DNA of 64,000 nt from Enterococcus hirae ATCC 9790 (GCF_000271405.2 NC_018081.1:1526252-1590251); one strand, 5' to 3'. Counted from the stretch's first letter, positions 20,411 to 30,261 are shown. The notes: a model not told the origin generated them from the sequence alone. Numbers and translations are program-made.

Positions 20411-22093
20411 TTATTTTTCTTCATCAGGTGTCATCACCATTGGAAGGATCATTGGATGTCTTTCTGTTCGTTCAAATAAGAAAGGTTGTAAAGCGCCTGT
20501 CATGGCTTCTTTCAGTTTATGTTCAGAGCAATCAGGAGCATTTAACACTTCACGCAATGCATGAAAAAGGATGCGTTGCGCCTCATTGATCATCTCACCT
20601 GATTCACGCATATAAACAAAGCCACGTGATAAAATATCAGGTCCCGCTAAAATTTCTTTCTTTTTGATGTCGACAGTAGCAACTGCCAGAACTAGTCCTT
20701 CTTCAGATAACAAATGACGGTCTCTCAAAACAACATTTCCAATGTCACCGATCCCGCTACCGTCGATATAGACGTCACCGGCAATAAAATGTCCGGCTGG
20801 ACGAGCGGTTTCGCTAGTCAAAGCCAACACATCTCCATTTTCCATAATAAAGCAATTTTCAGCAGGTACACCGGTATCTTGAGCAAGGGAAGCATGGATC
20901 TTCAACATTCTGAATTCTCCGTGGACTGGAACAAAGTATTTAGGCTTCATCAAACGAAGCATCAGCTTTTGTTCTTCTTGACCACCGTGTCCAGAAGTAT
21001 GGATATTGTTGATTTTCCCATGAATGACTTCTGCACCAGCTTCAGATAATAAATTGATCAAATGGTTGACGCTGGTAGTATTCCCAGGAATTGGTGAGCT
21101 TGAGAAAATGACGGTATCATCTGGTTGGATCTGGATTTGGCGATGGGTACCATTAGCAATACGACTTAAAGCAGCCATCGGTTCACCTTGAGAACCAGTA
21201 CATAAGATCATCGTTTCATTCGCAGGTAATCGATTGATTTCATGTGCATCAACGAAGGTTCCTTCTGGGACTTTGATATAGCCTAAACGTTGGCCGTTAA
21301 CGATCGCATTTTCCATACTGCGTCCAAAAACAGCAATTTTTCTGCCGGTAGCAACCGCTGCATCTGCTGCTTGTTGTAGACGGAAGATGTTTGAAGCGAA
21401 GCTGGCAAAAATGATCCGACCTTCGATTTTCTCAAAAATCTTTAGGATCGAAAGACCAATCGTTTTTTCTGATTTTGTAAATGTTGGGATCTCAGCATTT
21501 GTACTGTCTGATAGCAAGCAGAGTACGCCTTCTTCACCGATCCGTGCCATTTTGTGCAGGTTAGCAGGTTCACCGACTGGGGTGAAATCAAATTTAAAGT
21601 CACCTGTTGCAACGATATTACCAGAAGGTGTTTTTACAACGACACCCAACGCATCAGGGATACTATGGGTTGTTCTAAAAAAACTGACCGATGTTTTTCT
21701 GAAACGAATCACGGTATCTTCATTGATTTCATGCAATTGTGCATCTCTAAGCAATCCGTGTTCATCCAACTTATTGGTAATCAGTGCAAGCGCTAATGGC
21801 CCAGCATAAATAGGGATATTCGCTTGTTTCAACAAATAAGGAATGCCACCGATATGGTCTTCGTGTCCATGCGTGATCACCAGTGCTTTCACTTTGTGTA
21901 TATTTTGAACGATATAGTTGTAGTCAGGAATTACGTAGTCAATCCCAAGCAGATCATCTTCTGGAAACTTGATTCCAGCATCAATGATAATAATCTCATC
22001 TTGGAATTGTACCCCATACGTGTTTTTCCCGATTTCACCTAATCCACCAATAGCAAAGACGCCTGTCTCATTATTTTTGATGGAAAGTTTCAT
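20411..22093 (-). CDS. rnjA: Ribonuclease J1
   Basis: Metallo-beta-lactamase/beta-CASP nuclease with endo- and 5'-exonuclease activity, central to mRNA decay and rRNA maturation in Firmicutes. The 560-residue protein has HGHEDHIGG (about residue 76) as the zinc motif, DSTNAE, and the beta-CASP motifs with [10 protein letters not shown] (about 367) and VHGEFRM. It lies 1 bp behind rpoY, as in Bacillus, forming an rpoY-rnjA operon on the minus strand. The start ATG lies right at the rpoY stop. Intact frame and normal length. Confidence 0.95.
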   Translation of the reverse strand: MKLSIKNNETGVFAIGGLGEIGKNTYGVQFQDEIIIIDAGIKFPEDDLLGIDYVIPDYNYIVQNIHKVKALVITHGHEDHIGGIPYLLKQANIPIYAGPLALALITNKLDEHGLLRDAQLHEINEDTVIRFRKTSVSFFRTTHSIPDALGVVVKTPSGNIVATGDFKFDFTPVGEPANLHKMARIGEEGVLCLLSDSTNAEIPTFTKSEKTIGLSILKIFEKIEGRIIFASFASNIFRLQQAADAAVATGRKIAVFGRSMENAIVNGQRLGYIKVPEGTFVDAHEINRLPANETMILCTGSQGEPMAALSRIANGTHRQIQIQPDDTVIFSSSPIPGNTTSVNHLINLLSEAGAEVIHGKINNIHTSGHGGQEEQKLMLRLMKPKYFVPVHGEFRMLKIHASLAQDTGVPAENCFIMENGDVLALTSETARPAGHFIAGDVYIDGSGIGDIGNVVLRDRHLLSEEGLVLAVATVDIKKKEILAGPDILSRGFVYMRESGEMINEAQRILFHALREVLNAPDCSEHKLKEAMTGALQPFLFERTERHPMILPMVMTPDEEK

Positions 22094-22094
22094 T

Positions 22095-22307
22095 TTAAAA
22101 CTCCACTAATGTGAATTTAGCATTTTCTTTTTCGTATTCTAGATGACTGCCTTCTAGAAGTTGAACGAATTCAATGTTGTATGGGGTATTTTCTTCCACT
22201 TGTTGACGTGCGTCAACATCACTATTTGCTTCAATGTAAAGTGATTTTGTTTCTTCCCGTTTAGGATTACGGATTTTTGATTCTTGATAATATACTTTGT
22301 AAATCAT
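22095..22307 (-). CDS. rpoY: RNA polymerase epsilon subunit
   Basis: A small 70-residue DUF1447 protein that associates with Firmicute RNA polymerase. It begins [18 protein letters not shown], with AAAGGAG 8 bp before the ATG at 22307. A longer in-frame ORF (to 22385) would overlap the structured leader and lacks a ribosome site. It is the first gene of the rpoY-rnjA operon. Confidence 0.92.
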   Translation of the reverse strand: MIYKVYYQESKIRNPKREETKSLYIEANSDVDARQQVEENTPYNIEFVQLLEGSHLEYEKENAKFTLVEF

Positions 22308-22369
22308 GTTTATGTCTCCTTTATCTGCATGTCGCAGTAATTTAGCTAGTTGATTTTTTTTAGACAACA

Positions 22370-22453
22370 CAAAACGAGGGGTCAAGCCACCTGTTTTTTG
22401 ATATGCTTTGATTAAAATGAGCGATTCTAATCAAAGAGACAAGCCTCGTTTTG
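22370..22453 (-). promoter_or_regulatory. Structured leader of the rpoY-rnjA transcript
   Basis: Nested inverted repeats: outer CAAAACGAGG (22370-22379) / CCTCGTTTTG (22444-22453) and inner CTTTGATTA (22406-22414) / TAATCAAAG (22428-22436). They are 60-150 nt upstream of the rpoY start on the minus strand and lack a terminal T-run, so they look like a folded 5' UTR rather than a terminator. Confidence 0.55.
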
Positions 22454-22488
22454 CTTCTCTGTTCGGAAATTTTTTCAACCGTACCTTC

Positions 22489-22504
22489 TGTATGAATTCA
22501 TACA
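22489..22504. promoter_or_regulatory. 16-bp perfect palindrome, candidate operator
   Basis: TGTATGAATTCATACA, a perfect dyad between the divergent rpoY and efrA genes. No known family box matches that I can name. The rest of this gap (to 22696) is AT-rich with TATACTATAGG near 22628 as a possible efrA promoter element. Confidence 0.45.
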
Positions 22505-22696
22505 ATAGTTAATTGCTATTTTAGCATAAAAAAGTGGATAAGTATAGAAATCAACAAGGTGGAAAGGAAAAATGTTTTTTATCATTTAAATGTAATAAAA
22601 AAAATTTTTGATGAGAGAGGTGTTCTATATACTATAGGAGTGTGCTATTATTTTTATTAATAGCTAAATTTATTCTAATTAAAAGGAGATGAGAGT

Positions 22697-24427
22697 TTGA
22701 AGTTGATGTGGCACTATACCATGCGCTATAAGAAATATTTGTTATTAAATTTCATCTGCGTATTTGGTTTTATTTTAATTGAGTTAGGCTTACCAACGAT
22801 TTTAGCTCGTATGATTGATGTGGGGATTCGTAACAACGATTTTGGTTATGTGAAACAACAAGGGATCTTGATGGTTGTAATCACTGTGGTTGGGATCATT
22901 ATGAATATTCTATTAGGCTATTTTGGTTCACGGATCACGACGAACATCGTTGCGGATATTCGTGACGATCTATTCAAGAAAATCCAGAGTTATTCTCACC
23001 AAGAATATGAAACATTAGGGGTTGCTTCGTTGATCACGCGTACGACGAACGACGCTTATCAAATTATGCTGTTCTTACAAAATATCTTACGGATCGGATT
23101 TATGACACCGATGATGTTTGTTGTCAGTCTTTATATGGTTATGCGGACCAGTGTTTCATTGAGTTATTATGTGATCGGAGCGCTACCGTTTTTACTACTT
23201 TCAGTGGTTGCGATTGCGAAATTTTCTGAACCGTTATCAAAAAAACAACAGAAAAATTTGGATAAGATTAATAGTATTTTACGTGAAAATCTTTCAGGAT
23301 TACGTGTTATCCGGGCATTCGTTAATGAAAAATTTGAAGAAAAACGATTTGCGAAAGTTAATGATAACTATACAAAAAGCTCGAAAAGCTTGTTTCGTTT
23401 AATGGCTGTTGCACAGCCTGGATTCTACTTCCTGTTTAACATTGTAATGGTCTTGATTATTTGGAGCGGAGCGGTTCAAATCGATGCTGGTTCTCTTCAA
23501 GTGGGGGATCTGATTGCATTTATTGAATATATTTTCCATGCATTGTTCTCCTTCATGCTGTTTGCAAGTGTCTTTATGATGTATCCACGGGCAGCTGTTT
23601 CAGCAGGGCGTATCCAAGAAGCATTAGATGCCTCACCGTCGATCAAAGAAGATCCAAATGGTGTATCTGAAACAAAAACCAAAGGATATATTGAGTTTAA
23701 GAATGTGACATTTGCTTACCCTGGACATTCACAAGAACCCGTGATCCGTAATGTGAGTTTTACTGCTTCGCCAGGAGAGACAGTCGCATTCATCGGTAGT
23801 ACAGGTAGCGGGAAGTCAACGTTGATTCAATTGATTCCTCGATTTTACGATGTAAGTGATGGGGAAATCCTTATTGATGGCGTAGATGTCAGGGACTATC
23901 GCTTGAGTAAATTAAGAGATAAAATTGGCTTTATTCCTCAAAAAGCATTGTTATTTACTGGAACGATCGCAGATAATTTAAGATATGGAAAAGAAGATGC
24001 TACGCAAGAGGAGATGGAGCGAGCAGCTGAAATCGCACAAGCAACGGACTTCATTTCGAAGAAAACGGATGGGTATGATGAACTTCTTTCCGAAGGTGGA
24101 GCTAATTTCTCTGGAGGACAAAAGCAGCGTTTAGCGATTGCCAGAGCTATTATTCGACGTCCGGAAATCTATATTTTTGATGACAGCTTCTCGGCACTTG
24201 ATTATCAAACGGATGCAAAACTTCGAGCTCGCTTGAAAAAAGAAACGACCGAATCAACGGTGTTAATCGTGGCGCAGCGAGTGGGTACGATCATGCATGC
24301 TGATAAAATCATCGTCTTGAATGAGGGAGAAGTCGTAGGTATCGGGACACATCGTGAATTATTAGAAAACTGTCCAATCTATTATGATATCGCAGCTTCG
24401 CAATTATCGAAGGAGGAATTAGCATGA
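22697..24427 (+). CDS. efrA: Heterodimeric ABC multidrug exporter, subunit A (EfrA-like)
   Basis: The 576-residue half-transporter has six predicted membrane helices (1-310) followed by an ATPase domain: Walker A GSTGSGKST (about 370), signature FSGGQKQR (about 475) and Walker B IYIFDDSFSALD. The residue after the Walker B Asp is Asp, not the catalytic Glu, marking the degenerate site seen in one subunit of heterodimers such as LmrC, BmrC and EfrA. It starts at TTG (22697) after AAAAGGAG. It overlaps the partner gene by 4 bp (ATGA). The likely role is drug or lipid export across the membrane. Confidence 0.85.
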   Translation: MKLMWHYTMRYKKYLLLNFICVFGFILIELGLPTILARMIDVGIRNNDFGYVKQQGILMVVITVVGIIMNILLGYFGSRITTNIVADIRDDLFKKIQSYSHQEYETLGVASLITRTTNDAYQIMLFLQNILRIGFMTPMMFVVSLYMVMRTSVSLSYYVIGALPFLLLSVVAIAKFSEPLSKKQQKNLDKINSILRENLSGLRVIRAFVNEKFEEKRFAKVNDNYTKSSKSLFRLMAVAQPGFYFLFNIVMVLIIWSGAVQIDAGSLQVGDLIAFIEYIFHALFSFMLFASVFMMYPRAAVSAGRIQEALDASPSIKEDPNGVSETKTKGYIEFKNVTFAYPGHSQEPVIRNVSFTASPGETVAFIGSTGSGKSTLIQLIPRFYDVSDGEILIDGVDVRDYRLSKLRDKIGFIPQKALLFTGTIADNLRYGKEDATQEEMERAAEIAQATDFISKKTDGYDELLSEGGANFSGGQKQRLAIARAIIRRPEIYIFDDSFSALDYQTDAKLRARLKKETTESTVLIVAQRVGTIMHADKIIVLNEGEVVGIGTHRELLENCPIYYDIAASQLSKEELA

Positions 24428-26190
24428 AACAAACATTATCTTCCTTAAAACGATTAGCTCGATACATCAAACCTTATCAGTTAACATTTTTCTTTGTGCT
24501 GTTGTTTACTGTTTTGACGGTGATTTTCAACGTTGCTTTACCCTACGTTGTCGGATTGCCAACTACTGAGATCAGTCACAATATTGCAAACAACGAAGCG
24601 ATTAATTTTTCTTATATTTTCAATTGTTTGATTTGGATCACGATCGTGGGCGTTGGTTATTGTGTTTCGCAATTACTTTCAGGTGTTTTGATGACGAATG
24701 TCGTGCAAAGTGCAATGCAAGATTTGCGAAGAGATATTGAAGAAAAAATCAATCGATTGCCTGTTTCTTATTTTGATAAAAATCAACAAGGAAATATCTT
24801 ATCTCGGGTGACGAATGACGTAGACGCAGTCAGTGGAGCGTTACAGCAAGCGTTTATCGGTGTGGTGAATGCTATTTTAGGGATCACACTGGCAGCAGCG
24901 ATGATGTTTTATATCCAGCCATTGATGGCGTTGATCTCGATGATCATGATTCCTGCATCTATCTGGATTTCAAAACGTGTGATCAATGCTTCGCAAAAAT
25001 ATTTCCAAGAAATGCAAAATTCGTTAGGGGATTTAAATGGTTATGTCCAAGAAAATATGACTGGTTTTAGTGTGTTAAAAGTTTATGGACGTGAGCAAAA
25101 AACGTTTGAAGGATTCAAACAAGTCAATCATCGATTGAAACATTATGGATTTAGAGCAGCCTTTATATCTGGATTGATGATGCCCTTAGTTCAGTTGACC
25201 GCATATGCTACTTATATCGGTATGGCTGTATTGGGAAGTTTTTACGTCATTACGGGTGTCATCGTTGTGGGGCAATTACAAGCATTTATCCAATATATTT
25301 GGCAAATCAGCCAGCCAATGGGGAATATCACACAGTTATCTTCTGTATTGCAAAGTGCATCTGCGGCTACCAGACGTGTCTTTGAGATTTTAGATGAACC
25401 AGAAGAAAAAGAAAATAAAGTGGATGTCACTTTACCAGAAACAGTAGCAGGAAATGTTTCATTTGAACATGTTGATTTTGCTTATGACCCTAAAAAACCG
25501 TTGATTCAAGATTTGAACTTTGAAGTAAAAGCTGGTCAAACAGTTGCGGTAGTCGGACCAACCGGTGCAGGGAAAACCACTCTGATTAATTTATTGATGC
25601 GTTTTTATGATGTGAGTCATGGGGCAATAAAAATCGATGGTATTGATACTAAAACGATGAGTCGTAGTGATGTCCGCTCATTATTTGGGATGGTTCTTCA
25701 AGATGCTTGGCTCTATGAAGGGACAATCGCTGATAATATTCGTTTTGGTAAATTAGATGCGACGGATTATGAAGTCGTTGACGCAGCAAAAACAGCTAAC
25801 GTTGATCATTTTATTCGGACAATGCCTGATGGGTACGAAATGGAAATCAACGCTGAAGGTGACAATGTTTCGTTAGGACAAAAGCAATTATTGACTATTG
25901 CCAGAGCCGTGGTTTCTGATCCTAAAATCTTGATACTTGATGAAGCTACTAGTTCTGTCGATACTCGTTTAGAAGCATTGATCCAAAAAGCAATGGATCG
26001 TGTAATGGAAGGACGAACAAGTTTTGTTATTGCTCATCGCCTTTCAACGATTCGTGATGCGGATTTGATCTTAGTGATGGATCAAGGACAAATTATCGAA
26101 AAAGGAACGCATGAAGGGCTGTTAGCTCAAGGCGGATTCTATGAAAAACTGTACAATAGCCAATTTGCTGAAGATGTTGCTGATGCTTGA
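24424..26190 (+). CDS. efrB: Heterodimeric ABC multidrug exporter, subunit B (EfrB-like)
   Basis: The 588-residue half-transporter has six membrane helices, then Walker A GPTGAGKTT (about 375), signature VSLGQKQLL (about 480) and Walker B ILILDEATSSVD with the catalytic Glu present. It therefore supplies the hydrolysis-competent partner for the degenerate upstream subunit. The N-terminal extension is slightly longer than in the partner, as in known pairs. Translation is coupled through the 4-bp overlap. A hairpin-repeat array follows and probably ends the operon. Confidence 0.85.
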   Translation: MKQTLSSLKRLARYIKPYQLTFFFVLLFTVLTVIFNVALPYVVGLPTTEISHNIANNEAINFSYIFNCLIWITIVGVGYCVSQLLSGVLMTNVVQSAMQDLRRDIEEKINRLPVSYFDKNQQGNILSRVTNDVDAVSGALQQAFIGVVNAILGITLAAAMMFYIQPLMALISMIMIPASIWISKRVINASQKYFQEMQNSLGDLNGYVQENMTGFSVLKVYGREQKTFEGFKQVNHRLKHYGFRAAFISGLMMPLVQLTAYATYIGMAVLGSFYVITGVIVVGQLQAFIQYIWQISQPMGNITQLSSVLQSASAATRRVFEILDEPEEKENKVDVTLPETVAGNVSFEHVDFAYDPKKPLIQDLNFEVKAGQTVAVVGPTGAGKTTLINLLMRFYDVSHGAIKIDGIDTKTMSRSDVRSLFGMVLQDAWLYEGTIADNIRFGKLDATDYEVVDAAKTANVDHFIRTMPDGYEMEINAEGDNVSLGQKQLLTIARAVVSDPKILILDEATSSVDTRLEALIQKAMDRVMEGRTSFVIAHRLSTIRDADLILVMDQGQIIEKGTHEGLLAQGGFYEKLYNSQFAEDVADA

Positions 26191-26204
26191 TACCGATTAA
26201 AACA

Positions 26205-26505
26205 CGAGGTTGTGAAAGAAGCGAACAGCTCCGATGACAATAAGAAAGAATTTTTTGAAACAGCTTCTCATGTTTTGAAAAATTCAGGCTTATTTCAAGG
26301 AGTTGCTTCTTGAACACCGTTTAAACCAAGAGGTTGTGAAAAGAGTGTTTTGACCTGAGCGTTAAGGATGAAAATCTCGAAACAGCTCTCCATGTTTTGA
26401 GATTTTTTGACTTATCGCCGAAGGTCAGCTCTTTGAACACCGTTTAAACCAAGAGGTCGTGAAAGAAGCGAACAGCTCCGAGCAAATAAGAAAGAATTTT
26501 AGAAT
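26205..26505. repeat. Tandem array of hairpin repeat family B
   Basis: Three copies start at about 26205, 26328 and 26451 (the last partial), each beginning (A)AGAGGTNGTGAAA. The full copies end in GAACACCGTTTAAACC. Each full copy folds on itself: GAAGCGAACAGCTCC with GGAGTTGCTTC, and GACCTGAGCG with GGTCAGCTC. The loop half carries CAGCT(C/T)(C/T)(C/T)CATGTTTTGA. A short hairpin CTGAGGAAAA/TTTCCTCAG (26513-26535) follows. No gene is seen. Confidence 0.75.
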
Positions 26506-26568
26506 AGAGAGACTGAGGAAAAACTTTCCTCAGTTTCTTTTAGTATCTCTAAAAATCGAATAAACAGT

Positions 26569-26700
26569 GAGACAAAAGTAGCATCAAGAAATAAGAAGCA
26601 CCAAGTAGGTAACAATCAACAGCAAAAAACGAGTGTTTATGCTTCTTGTCAATTTTCGGAAATCCCTTCTTATTTCTTGATGCGAAACATTTTTGTCTCA
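26569..26700. repeat. Interspersed hairpin repeat, family A, inverted copy
   Basis: Bounded by GAGACAAAAG and TTTTTGTCTCA, with perfect inner arms GCATCAAGAAATAAGAAG / CTTCTTATTTCTTGATGC. It lies in the opposite orientation to the copies at 9218 and 28523. Apparent ORFs here are translations of the repeat. From 26701 to 26956 I see only AT-rich DNA and the lectin gene's upstream region. Confidence 0.75.
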
Positions 26701-26956
26701 CCTCTTTTTTTATTTGTTGGACTACTATACAAAATAAAAATAATAAGATCTGAGCGTTACGATAATTTTGTAGTAGAAAAAAGATCAAGGGAGGCGAAAT
26801 AGCATTCAAAAATGCTTCTACTACTGGATGCTTGCTAGTAAATGAATTTTACGCGTAATTGTTTACTAAAAGAATGAAAAGAGATGGTGAAATGCAGATA
26901 GAACGGAAAAGGATAGTGTATAAAAAATAACTATATGAATGGGAGTGTTATTTATT

Positions 26957-28429
26957 ATGAACAAAAAGACCTTTTATAAAAAAGTATGTGCAGGAACTAT
27001 TGGATTAATTGGGGTAAGTGTTGTTGGATTGTCAGTAAATGCAGAAACTAGTAATGTTTTAGTCAATAAAAATATTGCTATCTCCCAAAATGTGGATCAA
27101 AATAATTTTGATTTGAAAGACATCGTCGCATTTAATGGAAATGCCGTCCAACTTGATTCCCATACAGCTCGTCTTACTCAATCGAAACAATTTCAAAAAG
27201 GAACAATATCTGGAATCGTCTCCCTTGATATGAACTATGATTTCTTGTTGGATATGGATGTCAATTTAGGTGATAATGTAAATGGTGCTGATGGGGTAGG
27301 TGTGGCTTTCCACCAAGGAGCAATTGGCGACATTGGAGCTAATGGTGGAGGTCTAGGTATCAGAGGCCTGAAAAAGGGAATTGGATTTGAATTGGATACC
27401 TATTCTAAAGCGCCAGATAGAGATGATGCGGATACTTCTTTCAACCATGCTCAAATGGTTGGTGCTCATGGAGGCTTTGTTTCAACAGATGCCAACAGCG
27501 GATTTTTAACCGCTTTAGCTCCTATGCAACAAATTAAATTCACGCCAAATACTTTTAAAAAATTAACGTTAAAATGGAATAGCAAGCAACAACTTATTAC
27601 TGCAGATTATGATGGGCAACATTGGGAATTGAAAAATCCAAACATCGATAAATCAAAGAAATATACTTTTACGATTGGAGCTGCAACAGGAGAACATTTC
27701 AATACGCATACTGTCAGAATCAATCAATTTGCAGCAGTTTTTGAAAAACCAGAGTTACATGCAAATGATATTGAAATTTTGCACGATGAGTTATTTGATC
27801 CATTTGACAAACGAATCAATCTAAGTGCTTATGATCGTGTTGACGGAGACATCACAGACAAAATCAAAGTGGTAGAAAACAACGTTGATTCCTCTATTCC
27901 TGGAAAATACCAAGTCACTTATGAAGTGAAAAATAGTGTAAATGAAGTGGCTAGAAAAACGATTAATGTAACGGTGAAAATCAATGATACTTGGCCTGAC
28001 GGACAAACTGCTGGATGGAAAATGTTCTCAGGAGATGACATTGAACTAGTGAAAGACCCTGTGAATGCTTTAGTTGGTGACTATACTTTCTTTGCTGATC
28101 AGCATGCTAGTGTATATAAAATCTTTAACGGTAGTGAAGCTTTAGAAGAAAATGCTACTTATCGAGTAACTGTTTATGTGAAACCAGTGGTCGATATGTT
28201 GAGTGACCATTATGTAAAAGTGGCATTGAAGGAAGATACTTCGTCTAAAGATAGTCGTGAACTCCTTAACACCACATTGATGAGAGATGGGGTTTTAGAA
28301 GAAAAAGGATACTATCGACTTACAACTACTTTTAAAGTAAATAAAGGAGAAACAAGCCCACTAATCAATGTAGAAAACTATAAAGCTGGCTATATCGGCT
28401 CAATCAATATTTCTAAAGTAAATGGATAA
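26957..28429 (+). CDS. Secreted L-type lectin-domain protein with Ig-like and C-terminal beta domains
   Basis: The 490-residue protein starts at ATG 26957 (GGGAGTG upstream). A signal peptide (MNKKTFYKKVCAGTIGLIGV..., cleavage near VNAE) is followed by a bacterial legume-lectin-like domain (about 40-245; DGVGVAFHQG, GGGLGIRGL, GIGFELDTY). A DUF5011/Ig-like repeat comes next (about 255-340; ISxYDRVDGDIT type, here NLSAYDRVDGDITDKI). The C-terminal domain of about 140 residues resembles a carbohydrate-binding beta sandwich. There is no LPxTG or membrane anchor, so it is probably released or bound to the wall non-covalently. It is flanked on both sides by repeats and so sits alone. The likely role is binding host or wall glycans. 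Confidence 0.8.
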   Translation: MNKKTFYKKVCAGTIGLIGVSVVGLSVNAETSNVLVNKNIAISQNVDQNNFDLKDIVAFNGNAVQLDSHTARLTQSKQFQKGTISGIVSLDMNYDFLLDMDVNLGDNVNGADGVGVAFHQGAIGDIGANGGGLGIRGLKKGIGFELDTYSKAPDRDDADTSFNHAQMVGAHGGFVSTDANSGFLTALAPMQQIKFTPNTFKKLTLKWNSKQQLITADYDGQHWELKNPNIDKSKKYTFTIGAATGEHFNTHTVRINQFAAVFEKPELHANDIEILHDELFDPFDKRINLSAYDRVDGDITDKIKVVENNVDSSIPGKYQVTYEVKNSVNEVARKTINVTVKINDTWPDGQTAGWKMFSGDDIELVKDPVNALVGDYTFFADQHASVYKIFNGSEALEENATYRVTVYVKPVVDMLSDHYVKVALKEDTSSKDSRELLNTTLMRDGVLEEKGYYRLTTTFKVNKGETSPLINVENYKAGYIGSINISKVNG

Positions 28430-28522
28430 AATTTAGCTACCAGTTTAGATAGCATATAGATAAAAGGAAAGAGCTTGGAACACGAAAGATTGTTCTGAGC
28501 TCTTTAGTTGTGTAAAAACGAG

Positions 28523-28684
28523 AGGTTGAGACAAAAGTGTTCAGCATCAAGAAATAAGAAGGAATTTTCGAAAATTGACAAGAAACACAAAAACTCGTTT
28601 TTGATGTTGATTGTTACCTACTTGGTGCTTCTCAAATTTTTGGTGAATTTCGGCAAATTTTCCGAAGATGCTACTTTTGTCTCA
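28523..28684. repeat. Interspersed hairpin repeat, family A
   Basis: Begins GAGGTTGAGACAAAAGTGTT and ends CTACTTTTGTCTC. It shares long identical blocks with the copy at 9218, but has an insert of about 55 bp (AAGAAACACAAAAACTCG...) like that in the 26569 copy. A 60-codon ORF over it is a translation of the repeat, not a gene. Confidence 0.75.
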
Positions 28685-28692
28685 CCGTGAAT

Positions 28693-28977
28693 AAGAGGTC
28701 GTGAAAAGAGTGTCTTGACCTGAGCGCTAAGGATGAAAATCTCGAAACAGCTCCTCATGTTTTGAGATTTTTTGACTTATCGCCGAAGGTCAGCTCTTTG
28801 AACACCGTTTAGCAAGAGGCTGTGAAAGAAGCGTTCAGCTCCGAGCGAATAAGCGATGATTTTTTTAAATAGCTCCTCATATTTTAGAAAATCATCGCTT
28901 ATTGTTGAGGAGTTGCTTCTTGAACGCCGTTTATTCGTTTTTAGAGATACTAGACTGAGACAACTTTTGTCTCAGTC
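28693..28977. repeat. Hairpin repeat family B, two copies, plus terminator-like hairpin
   Basis: Copies at 28693 and about 28814 match the array at 26205; the second contains the GAAGCGTTCAGCTCC / GGAGTTGCTTC pairing. After CGTTTATTCGTTTTTAGAG comes a perfect hairpin GACTGAGACAA (28953-28963) / TTGTCTCAGTC (28967-28977). Together these fill the gap of about 660 bp between the lectin gene and the gamma-carbonic-anhydrase gene. No coding sequence is seen. Confidence 0.7.
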
Positions 28978-29030
28978 CCTAGAGAGTAGGCGTGCTTTAA
29001 GGGACTATGAAATAATAGCTGCCAGTCTTT

Positions 29031-29060
29031 TTGAAGGAGAAATCCATCTTCTGCTATAAT
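29031..29060 (+). promoter_or_regulatory. Promoter of the gamma-carbonic-anhydrase-like gene
   Basis: TTGAAG (29031-29036), an 18-bp spacer, TGC-TATAAT extended -10 (29055-29060). Confidence 0.7.
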
Positions 29061-29092
29061 TGGAAATAAGCCAAAAAAGGAGATGTGTAAAA

Positions 29093-29581
29093 ATGAGTCA
29101 AAAATTTATTGCACCGAATGCAACTGTTGTTGGCGATGTAGAGCTCGCAGAATCGGTCACAGTTTGGTATCAAGCGGTGATTCGTGGGGATAGCAATACG
29201 GTTAAAGTTGGAGCAAGAACGAATATTCAAGATGGTACTGTTATTCATGTGGACCATGATGCACCAGTTGAAATTGCTGAAAATGTAACGGTAGGACATC
29301 AATGTATGCTTCATGGTTGCACCATCGAAAAGGGCGCGTTGATTGGTATGGGATCAACTATTTTGAACCATGCAGTGATCGGTGAAAATAGTTTGATTGG
29401 TGCTGGTTCTTTAGTGACCGAAGGCAAGGTCATTCCGCCCAACGTATTAGCGTTTGGTCGGCCAGCTAAAGTCATTCGTCCTTTAACGGAAGAAGAGATT
29501 GAAAAGAATCGCCAAAATATTCAACATTACGTTGAACTTGGAGAACAATATAACGAAGGAAAGTTTAAAGAACAGCATTGA
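29093..29581 (+). CDS. Gamma-carbonic-anhydrase family hexapeptide-repeat protein
   Basis: A 162-residue left-handed beta-helix protein built of hexapeptide repeats, with zinc-type histidines in VIHVDHDAP and TVGHQCMLHGC. This matches the gamma-carbonic-anhydrase/YrdA group; many members have no shown anhydrase activity. The start at ATG 29093 follows AAAAAAGGAG by 11 bp. An in-frame extension to 29060 overlaps the promoter and is rejected. It converges on clpP across a shared terminator. Confidence 0.87.
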   Translation: MSQKFIAPNATVVGDVELAESVTVWYQAVIRGDSNTVKVGARTNIQDGTVIHVDHDAPVEIAENVTVGHQCMLHGCTIEKGALIGMGSTILNHAVIGENSLIGAGSLVTEGKVIPPNVLAFGRPAKVIRPLTEEEIEKNRQNIQHYVELGEQYNEGKFKEQH

Positions 29582-29605
29582 AAAACCGTGCTTTCGTTCC
29601 AACTG

Positions 29606-29652
29606 AAAAAAGGACGATGAGCCGCTCAATCGAGCAGTCCCATCGTCCTTTT
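29606..29652. terminator. Bidirectional terminator between the carbonic-anhydrase-like gene and clpP
   Basis: AAAAGGACGATG / CATCGTCCTTTT, perfect 12-bp stem with an inner GCTC-AATC-GAGC hairpin, flanked by A and T runs usable from both sides. Confidence 0.88.
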
Positions 29653-29667
29653 AGTTTACAAATGATA

Positions 29668-30261
29668 TTAGTTTAATCCAGCACTGTTTTCCATCACTTC
29701 ATCAATCAAACCGTATGCTTTCGCTTGTTCAGCAGTCATGTAATTATCACGGTCGGTATCTTTTTCGATCACTTCAAGAGGTTGACCAGTACGTTCTGCT
29801 AAAATTTTGTTCAAGCGTTCTCGTGTTTGTAAAATGTGACGAGCAGCGATTTCGATTTCTGTCGCTTGACCTTGTGCGCCACCAAGTGGTTGATGGATCA
29901 TGATTTCAGCATTTGGTAAAGCAAAACGTTTGCCTTTTTTACCTGCTGTCAGTAAGAAACTACCCATAGAAGCAGCCATACCCATCACAATGGTTTGGAC
30001 ATCTGCTTTAACAAAATTCATCGTATCATAAATCGCCATTCCAGCAGTAACAGAACCGCCAGGAGAGTTGATATAAAGATAAATGTCTTTTTCAGAATCT
30101 TGTGCATCTAGGAAAAGCAATTGAGCAATGATCGAGTTTGCAAGATCATCAGTCACTTGACCACTTAACATGATAATGCGGTCTTTTAATAAGCGTGAAT
30201 AAATATCATAAGCTCGTTCGCCACGAGAGGATTGCTCAATAACTGTAGGGATTAAATTCAT
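29668..30261 (-). CDS. clpP: ATP-dependent Clp protease proteolytic subunit
   Basis: Serine protease barrel that works with ClpX/ClpC in protein quality control. The 197-residue protein has the catalytic Ser in [11 protein letters not shown] (about 98), His in IMIHQPLGG (about 123) and Asp in KDTDRDNYM (about 172). The ATG has GGAGGAACC before it on the minus strand. The promoter overlaps a CtsR operator, so it should be induced on heat or other protein stress. Confidence 0.97.
   Translation of the reverse strand: MNLIPTVIEQSSRGERAYDIYSRLLKDRIIMLSGQVTDDLANSIIAQLLFLDAQDSEKDIYLYINSPGGSVTAGMAIYDTMNFVKADVQTIVMGMAASMGSFLLTAGKKGKRFALPNAEIMIHQPLGGAQGQATEIEIAARHILQTRERLNKILAERTGQPLEVIEKDTDRDNYMTAEQAKAYGLIDEVMENSAGLN

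Noticed and set aside
20714..21809. Plus-strand ORFs of up to 140 codons opposite rnjA
   Set aside because: They lie entirely inside the conserved rnjA frame, have no ribosome sites and translate to low-conservation sequence: antisense shadows.
22308..22385. Longer start for the RNA polymerase epsilon subunit
   Set aside because: The added residues lack a ribosome site and overlap the leader structure; homologues start at MIYKVYY-type sequence.
28508..28690. 60-codon ORF resembling an 86-codon minus-strand ORF at 26549-26809
   Set aside because: The similarity comes from the shared family A hairpin repeat, which is palindromic; no ribosome site or coding bias.
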